Below, in pieces: positions 1 through 5,116 of a stretch of 5,116 nucleotides of DNA. Numbering within the stretch: the stretch's first letter is position 1; every line of letters begins with the position of its first letter. The notes beneath the pieces are model-generated. The model did not search any database and had not been told where the DNA came from. It saw only the letters and a list, made by a program, of their open reading frames with translations. This stretch comes from Oscillospiraceae bacterium (lineage in GTDB: Bacteria > Bacillota > Clostridia > Oscillospirales > Ruminococcaceae). The position numbers and the translations under genes were made by a program. The DNA is taken from assembly GCA_019413245.1 (NCBI GenBank), contig DXNX01000181.1, forward strand, positions 1 to 5,116, read 5' to 3'.

Positions 1-657
1 GGATTCAATTTCCGCCCGGATTCCTGCGATAACGCCCCGCAGCAGGTCGGTTCCCACATGGGGCTTCTGCCGCCAGGCAATATCCTGAGGTGCACCATGT
101 TCCAGAAATGTTTTGGTCACATAGGCACACAGGGCATCCCCGGTACGGGTGGTGAGTTTGCCGTCCGAGAAGGTTCCGGCACCCCCTTCCCCGAACTGGA
201 TATTGGCTTCCGGATTCAGGGCACCGCCGGCTTCAAAATTCTGCACAGCCTGCACCCGCTGTTCCAACGCAGGTCCCCGCTCCAGCACCAGAGGGCGGTA
301 GCCGTGGCGGGCCAGCAGCAGAGCTGCGAACAGTCCGGCCGGGCCCAGCCCCACCACCACCGGGCGGTGAGAAAGAGGATTCTGCCCCTGCGGGAAGTGA
401 AATTCCGGCTGACGTGTGAAACAGACACAGGGCGAGGCCCCGGCCAATGCCGATTCCTCACCCTCGTCGTTGAGCGTGATGGCAACGGTATAGACCAGCA
501 CGGGGGTACCGTGCCGGGCATCTACCGAGAGTTTTGCGATACCGCCGCCTGCCGCCGCACCGGCGGGCAGGCCCAGTATCTTTCGTGCCCGGCGCACGGC
601 CTCAGCTCCGGGGTCGGAGCAGGTCAGCGGCAGGCGGATATTGCGTACCAAAAGCAC
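1..657 (-). CDS. NAD(P)/FAD-dependent dehydrogenase, COG2509 type (partial, 3' end outside window)
   Basis: The first 219 residues are visible and open to the window edge; full-length relatives run to a little over 500 residues. A leader domain of about 95 residues (begins MLLVRNIRLPL, with KLSVDAR near 62-68) precedes a Rossmann dinucleotide-binding motif VVVGLGPAG (100-108) and the ribose-binding acid in LVLERG (Glu126). Next come LNPEANIQFGEGG (147-159), AGTFSDGKLTT (160-170) and KPHVGTD (198-204), blocks I associate with COG2509 'uncharacterized FAD-dependent dehydrogenases'. It should be a cytosolic flavoprotein; the substrate is unknown for the family. The start is taken as GTG at 657, since no in-frame ATG is near; an AAGGAG at 676-671 lies upstream with a long 13-base spacer. 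It begins 26 bases after the cdaR stop with no promoter or terminator between, so it is probably cotranscribed with cdaA-cdaR. The family call is firm; the exact start is less so. Confidence 0.88.
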   Translation of the reverse strand, partial: MLLVRNIRLPLTCSDPGAEAVRRARKILGLPAGAAAGGGIAKLSVDARHGTPVLVYTVAITLNDEGEESALAGASPCVCFTRQPEFHFPQGQNPLSHRPVVVGLGPAGLFAALLLARHGYRPLVLERGPALEQRVQAVQNFEAGGALNPEANIQFGEGGAGTFSDGKLTTRTGDALCAYVTKTFLEHGAPQDIAWRQKPHVGTDLLRGVIAGIRAEIES

Positions 658-683
658 TTTCGGATACTTTCTCCTTGTCTTTT

Positions 684-1997
684 TTACTTGGTGGTAATGG
701 CGCACTGCACCGTGTAGCTGCCCACCGCAAAGATGCGGCTGGACGACGGGATCTGGATATTTACCGGTAGCGTCTGCTGGCCTGCCGTGACCGAGATGCT
801 CTGGCAGTCCACCTGCGCCAGCACGTTGTCCGCCGAAAGTTCGGCGATTTCATCCGCCGGGCCGTACAGCGTCACGCCGCTGATGCGGCTGGTCAGAACG
901 TCCACTTCGACATCACTGGGCACATTGATGACCCGGATGTTGGACACGTTCAGGGTCGTGCTGTCCATGTTGGTGGTATCAAAGGTCAGGGTCACGGTGG
1001 TGATGCCATCCTGGGATACAATGCCGTCGGGCAGTTCCACCGCCAGCTGGTAGTCCCGATCAAAGGCAAAGCTCTGCCCCAGGTCCAGGCTGGCCACACT
1101 GAGTTCATTCAGTTTGCTGATCATGCGCGCCGGACCGGCCACCCGCAGGGTACTGCGGTCCAGAGAGTATTTCAGGCTGGACGTATCGAACCCGGCCGGC
1201 AGGCCGATGAAGTCAACGGTCAGGGGCAGTTCCCGCACCTGCAGCACGTTCAGTGTCACGGCTGCGGAATCACTGTCCATGGTGGTGTACTGCGGCGTGA
1301 CCACATTGCCGTTCACATCCCGCATTTCCAGTACCGAGTCCAGCGTGACGGAGTCATCCAGCTTATCCTCCGAGGAGACCGTGGCCACCACCGAGTCGAT
1401 CTGTTCCAGCTCACTGGTGGGACCGGTCAGGGTGACTTCCGCCGGGACACAGGAAGCGCTGTTCAGAATGAATCCGTCCGCGATGGCGATATTGGAGGTA
1501 TCAGCAGTGACACGCACCGTCTTTTCGCTGACGTTATCAAACACAACGGTGACGGTGGTGGGGTTTTCGACGGTGAGTTCAATGCCCAGATTGTCATAAT
1601 CCGAGGTAATGAACCGTGCCCCCAGTTCCAGGGTCACAGTACCGGCCCCCCGCACAGTGGAATACTTGGGGTAGACCATGATGTCACTTTCCCGGATACC
1701 ACCAATGATGGTGCCGCTGCCTTTGATGCGCACCGACACATTGGAAATGTCCGGGGTTTCCACGATGTCCAGACCCAGACTGGTGTATGTGCTGGACTGG
1801 TAGGTATAGGTAATGGTATTGACGGTAACCGTTTTGTCGCTTTCCTGGTCAAAGTACATGGTCACGATCAGCCAGGCCAGGATGGCACAAAACACAGCCG
1901 CGCACCACAGCACCGCCGGATAGTCCCAGATAGTACGTTTTTCCCGTGCCTTGGGCGTCACCGCGGACTGATCATTTTTCTTTCTGTTTAGCAGCAT
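684..1997 (-). CDS. cdaR: YbbR-domain membrane protein, CdaA regulator (CdaR)
   Basis: The protein has 437 residues: a short basic cytoplasmic N-terminus (MLLNRKKND), one membrane anchor at about 27-48 (hydrophobic, ending IVTMYF), then a long extracellular beta-rich part. That part contains about four YbbR repeats, at roughly 50-155, 157-250, 253-343 and 347-435. Three repeats show the recurring signature V-x-L-x-GP followed by a hydrophobic helix: VTLTGPTSELEQI (188-200), LRVAGPARMISKL (284-296) and VTLYGPADEIAEL (375-387). In Firmicutes, CdaR binds CdaA at the membrane and modulates c-di-AMP synthesis; that role here rests on domain content and its position directly after cdaA. The ATG at 1997 is chosen because GGAGG (2013-2009) precedes it by 11 bases; an in-frame TTG at 2021 would put this site inside the gene. 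It overlaps the end of cdaA by 26 bases, suggesting translational coupling. Repeat borders are approximate. Confidence 0.93.
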   Translation of the reverse strand: MLLNRKKNDQSAVTPKAREKRTIWDYPAVLWCAAVFCAILAWLIVTMYFDQESDKTVTVNTITYTYQSSTYTSLGLDIVETPDISNVSVRIKGSGTIIGGIRESDIMVYPKYSTVRGAGTVTLELGARFITSDYDNLGIELTVENPTTVTVVFDNVSEKTVRVTADTSNIAIADGFILNSASCVPAEVTLTGPTSELEQIDSVVATVSSEDKLDDSVTLDSVLEMRDVNGNVVTPQYTTMDSDSAAVTLNVLQVRELPLTVDFIGLPAGFDTSSLKYSLDRSTLRVAGPARMISKLNELSVASLDLGQSFAFDRDYQLAVELPDGIVSQDGITTVTLTFDTTNMDSTTLNVSNIRVINVPSDVEVDVLTSRISGVTLYGPADEIAELSADNVLAQVDCQSISVTAGQQTLPVNIQIPSSSRIFAVGSYTVQCAITTK

Positions 1998-2877
1998 GCT
2001 TTTCGGCACCTCCTTTGCCAAACAACCGGGTCCACACAGGCACTTTCTGCTCTTCTTCCGATTCGGGCGGGATGATTTCTTCCTGCAGCAGATTGAACAG
2101 GTTCTGGCGATCCAGGCGACGGATCAGAACGCCGTTTTTGGCCAGGGAGATGATACCGGTTTCCTCGCTGACAACGATGACGATGGCATCGGAGTTTTCG
2201 CTCATACCCAGACCGGCACGGTGACGGGTGCCCATATCCTTGCCCATTTCCAGGTTGTTGGACAGAGGCAGCACGCACCCGGCCGCCACGATGCGGCCGT
2301 CCCGGATGATCACGGCACCATCATGCAGAGGGGTACCTTCATAAAAGATGGTGCCCAGCATTTCGGGAATGACGTTGGCCGACAGCGGCGTACCGGTGCG
2401 GATAATCTCTTCCAGATTGTTGTTGCGTTCCAGCACCATCAGAGCCCCGGTGCGGGTGTCGGACAGCTGTTCGGCGGCATCGCAGATGGCCACCACAGCG
2501 CTCTGCCACACAGCCCGCAGGGACGGGTCGGTACGGCGGATGCTGAACAGCCGCCCGGTCCAGTTGGCGCTCTGGCCCAGACGTTCCAGCGTGCGGCGCA
2601 GTTCCGGCTGAAACAATACCACGGCGGCAATAAAGCCCACCTGCAGGAAGTTGTTCAGCAGCCAGCGCACAGTACGCAGTTCAAACAGGTACGCCAATGC
2701 AAAGCAGACCAGTGCCAGCATAAGGCCGCGCACCAGCTGGCCCGCACGGGATTTGCGGGCGAAGAGGAACAATTCATAGAAACAAAAGGATATAACCAGA
2801 ATATCAACCAGATCACGCACACCGAAGGTACGCAGGTTGCTGATCACACCTCTGAAAAAATCGTAAATGCCGAGCAT
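1972..2877 (-). CDS. cdaA: Diadenylate cyclase CdaA (membrane DAC)
   Basis: This enzyme condenses two ATP into cyclic di-AMP, an essential second messenger in most Firmicutes that controls potassium and osmolyte uptake and cell-wall homeostasis. The 301-residue length suits the family. Three membrane segments lie at about 21-40, 48-65 and 72-90, followed by a short coil and the cytoplasmic DAC domain (about 115-265). The catalytic signatures are intact: LHDGAVI (184-190, with the DGA triad 186-188) and GTRHRAGLGMSE (216-227, with RHR 218-220). The C-terminal tail is charged (ESEEEQK, then a Lys-rich end). The ATG at 2877 is chosen because TAAGGAGG lies just upstream (GGAGG 2893-2889, 11-base spacer); an in-frame TTG at 2910 would place this site inside the gene. 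It is the first gene of a likely cdaA-cdaR-FAD dehydrogenase operon behind a promoter at 2963-2935. The neighbouring cdaR supports the CdaA assignment over other DAC classes. Confidence 0.97.
   Translation of the reverse strand: MLGIYDFFRGVISNLRTFGVRDLVDILVISFCFYELFLFARKSRAGQLVRGLMLALVCFALAYLFELRTVRWLLNNFLQVGFIAAVVLFQPELRRTLERLGQSANWTGRLFSIRRTDPSLRAVWQSAVVAICDAAEQLSDTRTGALMVLERNNNLEEIIRTGTPLSANVIPEMLGTIFYEGTPLHDGAVIIRDGRIVAAGCVLPLSNNLEMGKDMGTRHRAGLGMSENSDAIVIVVSEETGIISLAKNGVLIRRLDRQNLFNLLQEEIIPPESEEEQKVPVWTRLFGKGGAEKHAAKQKEK
1995..2016 (-). promoter_or_regulatory. cdaR ribosome binding site inside the 3' end of cdaA
   Basis: AAAGGAGG (2016-2009) followed after 11 bases by ATG (1997-1995) lies wholly within the last codons of cdaA, whose stop is at 1974-1972. 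This site decides the cdaR start over the upstream in-frame TTG at 2021 and makes translational coupling of CdaA and CdaR likely. Confidence 0.8.
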
Positions 2878-2934
2878 GCCGGTCACAGCCTCCTTACAGC
2901 CGCCGGGCAAAGGGCGGGGACGGTTCTCTTTTTA

Positions 2935-2963
2935 AGTATAACACACCGCAAGACCGGTGGAAA
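2935..2963 (-). promoter_or_regulatory. Sigma-A-like promoter for the cdaA-cdaR operon
   Basis: TTTCCA (2963-2958, 4/6 to TTGACA) and TATACT (2940-2935, 5/6 to TATAAT) are separated by exactly 17 bases in the 99-base gap between ispDF and cdaA. Transcription would start near 2928, giving a leader of about 50 bases. No T-tailed terminator was seen after ispDF, so read-through from the ispDF promoter may add to expression. A small inverted repeat, CACCG/CGGTG (2959-2955 and 2948-2944), lies in the -35/-10 spacer and might be an operator or chance. Confidence 0.65.
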
Positions 2964-2970
2964 GTTTGCC

Positions 2971-2986
2971 GGAATCTCAGGATTCC
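2971..2986 (-). repeat. Small hairpin over the ispDF stop codon
   Basis: GGAATC and GATTCC form a perfect 6-bp stem with a 4-base loop whose first C precedes the TGA stop (2979-2977). It has no T tract downstream, so it is at best a weak terminator or a 3'-end stabiliser. It may be chance. Confidence 0.3.
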
Positions 2987-4104
2987 AGCAGGGCCACGGC
3001 GTGGGCGGCAATGCCCTCGCCCTGCCCGGTAAAGCCAAGGTGTTCCTCGGTGGTGGCCTTGACGCTGACCTGGTTCACATCCACGCCCAGCGCTCCGGCA
3101 ATGTTGGCGCGCATGGTCTGGATGTGCGGTGCCAGCTTGGGCGCCTGACACAGGATGGTGGCATCAATGTTGCCCACGGTGTAGCCGGCTTCGTTGACAA
3201 GGCGGCCCACTTCCTGCAGAAGACGCAGGGAATCGGCTCCCTCATACCCGGGGTCGGTATCCGGGAAATGCTTGCCGATGTCGCCCAGGGCTGCCGCCCC
3301 CAGCAGGGCATCCGAGATGGCATGCAGCAGCACGTCGGCGTCAGAATGGCCCAGCAGGCCTTTTTCGTAGGGAATGTCCACCCCGCCCAGAATCAGCCGC
3401 CGGCCTTCGACCAGGCGGTGAACGTCATACCCGTGTCCGATGCGCATGGTGCTCTCCCCTTTCAAATCCTCTTTTGTGGTAATTTTCAGATTGGCGTAAT
3501 CTCCTGCCGTCAGCACGACCGGCAGACCCGCCAGTTCAAACAGGCTGCAGTCATCCGTGACCAGGTCGGCCTTTTCTCCCGTCACCGCGGCCAGGGCCCG
3601 GTGATACAGGTCCCGCTTAAAGCACTGCGGCGTCTGCACCGCAAACAATGTGCTGCGGTCGGGGGTACTGCACACCCGGTTTTCGGCATCCGCAATTTTG
3701 ATGGTATCCTTGACCGGAACAGCGGGCGCCGCCGCGCCGGTCTTTTCGGCCGCCTCAATGGCCGCCGTGATGACGCTTTCGCTGACAAAGGGGCGGGCCG
3801 CGTCATGGATGGCCACGATCTCGCCGGATGCCGCCGCCAGACCGGCGCGGACGCTCTCGGCGCGGGTGGCCCCGCCGGGCACCGCCGTACAGGGCTTGGA
3901 ACAGGCGGCTGCCAGCTCCCGGCAGGTTTCCAGATTGGCCCCCGCCACCAGCACGATATCGTTGACCCGGGGATGCTGCTCAAAGGCCCGCAGGCTTGTC
4001 TGCAATACAGTCAGCCCGCCGGGCAGGCGGTGGCTGAGTTTATCGAATCCCATGCGCCGGGATGACCCCGCCGCTACCAGGATTGCCGTTACGGTTTGCG
4101 CCAT
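2977..4104 (-). CDS. ispDF: Bifunctional IspD/IspF: MEP cytidylyltransferase fused to MECDP synthase
   Basis: This is one 375-residue protein carrying two MEP-pathway enzymes. Residues 1-215 are IspD, which joins CTP and 2-C-methyl-D-erythritol 4-phosphate: ILVAAGSSRRMG (8-19), Lys22, IHDAARPFV (99-107), DR (149-150), QTPQ (157-160), TDD (183-185) and NLKIT (205-209). These place the catalytic equivalents of E. coli Arg20, Lys27, Arg157 and Lys213 at Arg17, Lys22, Arg150 and Lys207. Residues 220-375 are IspF, which forms the cyclodiphosphate: metal ligands DVH (Asp227, His229) and His261, then GHSDADV (252-258), GDIGKHFPDTD (274-284) and KATTEEHLGFTG (349-360). The usual Arg of GFTGRGEG is Gln361. 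The linker is only a few residues. The start at ATG 4104 follows AAAGGGGG with an 8-base spacer and directly opens the IspD fold; the frame is open to 4197 but lacks family similarity there. It has its own promoter (4209-4181) and appears monocistronic. Length is close to known IspDF fusions. Confidence 0.95.
   Translation of the reverse strand: MAQTVTAILVAAGSSRRMGFDKLSHRLPGGLTVLQTSLRAFEQHPRVNDIVLVAGANLETCRELAAACSKPCTAVPGGATRAESVRAGLAAASGEIVAIHDAARPFVSESVITAAIEAAEKTGAAAPAVPVKDTIKIADAENRVCSTPDRSTLFAVQTPQCFKRDLYHRALAAVTGEKADLVTDDCSLFELAGLPVVLTAGDYANLKITTKEDLKGESTMRIGHGYDVHRLVEGRRLILGGVDIPYEKGLLGHSDADVLLHAISDALLGAAALGDIGKHFPDTDPGYEGADSLRLLQEVGRLVNEAGYTVGNIDATILCQAPKLAPHIQTMRANIAGALGVDVNQVSVKATTEEHLGFTGQGEGIAAHAVALLES
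3445..3462 (-). promoter_or_regulatory. Internal ribosome binding site and ATG at the IspD/IspF junction
   Basis: Inside the ispDF frame, AAAGGGGAG (3462-3454) is followed after 6 bases by ATG (3447-3445), which is codon 220 and corresponds exactly to the first Met of stand-alone IspF (MRIGHGYDVH). It closely resembles the gene's own start signal, AAAGGGGG with an 8-base spacer before ATG 4104. It could allow IspF to be made alone as well as in the fusion, or be a relic of a once separate ispF. Whether it is used is not known. Confidence 0.6.
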
Positions 4105-4180
4105 GTCCGGCGCCCCCTTTCGGTTGCATGTTTTTGCGGGGCGGCACAGTGTACACAACCCCCAGTTTGACCATGCTACC

Positions 4181-4209
4181 ATTATACAAGCATCCAACGG
4201 AAAAATCTA
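4181..4209 (-). promoter_or_regulatory. Sigma-A-like promoter for ispDF
   Basis: A perfect -10 box TATAAT (4186-4181) lies 17 bases downstream of TAGATT (4209-4204), a 3/6 match to TTGACA. Transcription would start near 4174, giving an untranslated leader of about 70 bases before the ATG at 4104. The region is AT-rich compared with its surroundings and sits after the spo0A terminator, where a new promoter is needed. The -35 match is weak, so the -10 box carries most of the support. The rest of the 4105-4242 interval shows only an 8-bp palindrome GTGTACAC (4156-4149) of unknown meaning. Confidence 0.72.
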
Positions 4210-4242
4210 CCGCTTTGGGGCGCATTGAAAAAGTTTTGAAAT

Positions 4243-4270
4243 AAAAAAGCCTCCCGGTCGCAGCGGGAGG
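4243..4270 (-). terminator. Rho-independent terminator of spo0A
   Basis: Read on the minus strand, CCTCCCG and CGGGAGG form a perfect 7-bp GC-rich stem around a 7-base loop, followed after one C by six T (4248-4243). It begins 28 bases after the spo0A stop codon. The plus strand has no T run after the stem, so it works in one direction only. It separates spo0A from ispDF. Confidence 0.93.
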
Positions 4271-4298
4271 TATTACAGTCCAGTATACTTTTGACAAA

Positions 4299-5057
4299 TC
4301 AGGCGCGGCGGCGCTTGTCCAGGCGGATCTTGTCCGCGATCATGGCAATGAATTCGGAGTTGGTGGGTTTGCCCCGCAGGCTGTGGATGGTGTAGCCGAA
4401 ATATCCGTTGAGGGTATCCACATCGCCCCGGTCCCAGGCCACCTCAATGGCGTGGCGGATGGCCCGCTCCACGCGGGAGGCAGTGGTGCCGTTGCGCTTG
4501 GCAATTTCCGGATACAGGCGCTTGGTCACAGCGTTGATGTACTCGTGGTCCTCCACCGCCAGCAGAATGGCATCCCGCAGGAACTGGTACCCTTTGATGT
4601 GGGCAGGCACACCCACCTGGTGCAGGATCTCCGTGACCGTGAGTTCGTCGCTGTCCTGGCTGAACGCCTGGGGACGTGCCGGCGTGCCCGCCGCTTTCAG
4701 CACACGGCTGACCAGCACCGTTTCGTCAAACGGTTTGACAAAAAAGAAGGAAAAGCCGTTATCCAGCAGGTCCTGCTCGATTTCTTCGCTCTGGAAGGCC
4801 CCGGTCACAAAAAAGGTGGTGTGGGTCCCGGTGGTGTCCTGGGCTTCGTACCGCTGTTTCACCGTGATGGCATCCAGATCCGGCATGAAAGCGTCCAGCA
4901 GCACCGCCTGGGGATGGGTGTCCAACAGTGCTTTCAGCGCTTTGCTGCCGTTTTTCTCGCACACCGTCACCGCAACGCCCTTGTCCTCCAGCGCCTGGCG
5001 GCACAGCGCCGTGGTCTGCGCGCCGGTATCGGTCATCAAAAACTTGATCTTGTCCAT
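4299..5057 (-). CDS. spo0A: Sporulation/stationary-phase response regulator Spo0A
   Basis: This cytosolic transcription factor of 252 residues is, in its family, activated by phosphorylation and binds 0A boxes to start sporulation and other post-exponential programmes. The N-terminal receiver (about 3-120) has the phospho-acceptor Asp55 in LLDAFMPDLDA, the switch Thr85 and the Lys108 of VKPFD. The C-terminal effector (about 138-246) is near-identical to Spo0A: VGVPAHIKGYQFLRDAI (148-164), TASRVERAIRHAIEVAW (192-208) and GKPTNSEFIAMIADKIRL (229-246). Two receiver positions are unusual: the acidic pair near the N-terminus reads Asp10-Thr11 instead of Asp-Asp, and the conserved Gly after MPxLD is Ala63. 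The interdomain linker is short (about 121-137). The ATG at 5057 is preferred because GAGGAG (5072-5067) sits 9 bases upstream; an in-frame ATG at 5078 would include that site. A strong terminator follows. The promoter must lie beyond the window. Family call is secure; phosphorylation state is inference. Confidence 0.97.
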   Translation of the reverse strand: MDKIKFLMTDTGAQTTALCRQALEDKGVAVTVCEKNGSKALKALLDTHPQAVLLDAFMPDLDAITVKQRYEAQDTTGTHTTFFVTGAFQSEEIEQDLLDNGFSFFFVKPFDETVLVSRVLKAAGTPARPQAFSQDSDELTVTEILHQVGVPAHIKGYQFLRDAILLAVEDHEYINAVTKRLYPEIAKRNGTTASRVERAIRHAIEVAWDRGDVDTLNGYFGYTIHSLRGKPTNSEFIAMIADKIRLDKRRRA

Positions 5058-5080
5058 TGTGATACACTCCTCATTCATCA

Positions 5081-5100
5081 GCGGCCAGCCGCCCGGCCGC
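5081..5100 (-). repeat. GC-rich inverted repeat upstream of spo0A
   Basis: GCGGCC and GGCCGC form a perfect 6-bp stem around an 8-base loop, ending 8 bases before the spo0A ribosome binding site. No T run follows it on either strand, so it is not a clear intrinsic terminator. It may be a leader hairpin in the spo0A transcript or part of an upstream gene's end. The interval 5058-5116 otherwise holds only the spo0A ribosome binding site; no upstream gene can be identified from it. Confidence 0.4.
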
Positions 5101-5116
5101 GCAGGTTTCTCTCGAC

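Noticed and set aside
58..1599. Plus-strand frames of 60-220 codons opposite the FAD dehydrogenase and cdaR
   Set aside because: They are shadows of clear minus-strand genes, with low-complexity Ser/Thr/Arg-rich translations and no ribosome binding site or family similarity noted.
2971..2986. Intrinsic terminator after ispDF
   Set aside because: The 6-bp stem has no following T tract, so it is listed only as a small hairpin.
1996..4065. A very long plus-strand open frame (689 codons) antisense to cdaA and ispDF
   Set aside because: It spans two well-identified genes plus the gap between them and reads as a His/Gln/Gly-rich protein without recognisable domains; such frames arise opposite GC-rich coding DNA.
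4105..4174. Riboswitch or structured leader for ispDF
   Set aside because: The roughly 70-base leader is short, with no paired architecture beyond an 8-bp palindrome and no recognisable riboswitch core.
4105..4197. N-terminal extension of IspDF from an upstream in-frame start
   Set aside because: The extra 31 residues would cover the predicted leader and the ribosome binding site before 4104, have no IspD similarity, and IspD normally begins within a few residues of its AAG motif.
4291..4296. Perfect TTGACA on the plus strand at the end of spo0A
   Set aside because: No -10-like hexamer lies 15-19 bases downstream (the DNA there is GC-rich spo0A coding sequence), and no plus-strand gene follows.
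4105..4298. Spo0A binding box (TGTCGAA) in the spo0A-ispDF gap
   Set aside because: No match or close match was seen on either strand in this gap or in the ispDF-cdaA gap.

Overview
The window looks like chromosomal DNA from a high-GC member of the Clostridia (Bacillota), most plausibly a relative of the gut Ruminococcaceae/Oscillospiraceae. The evidence is a clear Spo0A (found only in endospore-forming lineages and their asporogenous descendants), a CdaA-CdaR pair typical of Firmicutes, AGGAGG-type ribosome binding sites and GC-rich codon use. The family placement is an inference; no rRNA or other marker is present. All supported genes lie on the minus strand and nearly the whole window is coding. 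There is no gene-free stretch longer than about 200 bases, and I saw no RNA genes, mobile elements or CRISPR arrays.

In the direction of transcription (high to low coordinates), the layout has three parts. First comes spo0A (5057-4299), the response regulator for sporulation and stationary phase, closed by a strong intrinsic terminator (4270-4243). Second comes a sigma-A-like promoter (4209-4181) followed by a single gene encoding a fused IspD-IspF protein (4104-2977), which carries two non-consecutive steps of the MEP isoprenoid pathway. Third comes another sigma-A-like promoter (2963-2935) in front of an apparent operon: cdaA (2877-1972, membrane diadenylate cyclase making c-di-AMP), cdaR (1997-684, its YbbR-domain membrane regulator, overlapping cdaA by 26 bases), and a COG2509-type FAD-dependent dehydrogenase (657 to beyond position 1, 3' end outside the window).

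The products fall into three housekeeping or regulatory modules: entry into development (Spo0A), isoprenoid precursor supply for quinones and undecaprenyl carriers (IspDF), and c-di-AMP signalling, which governs osmolyte and potassium homeostasis and the cell wall (CdaA/CdaR). The window is mainly ordinary core genome. The points most worth a second look are a Spo0A receiver that lacks one of its two metal-binding acidic residues while its DNA-binding half is intact, an IspD-IspF fusion whose junction still carries a well-formed ribosome binding site and ATG for IspF, and a FAD dehydrogenase in the place after cdaR where glmM is commonly found. I found no convincing evidence of an undescribed system.
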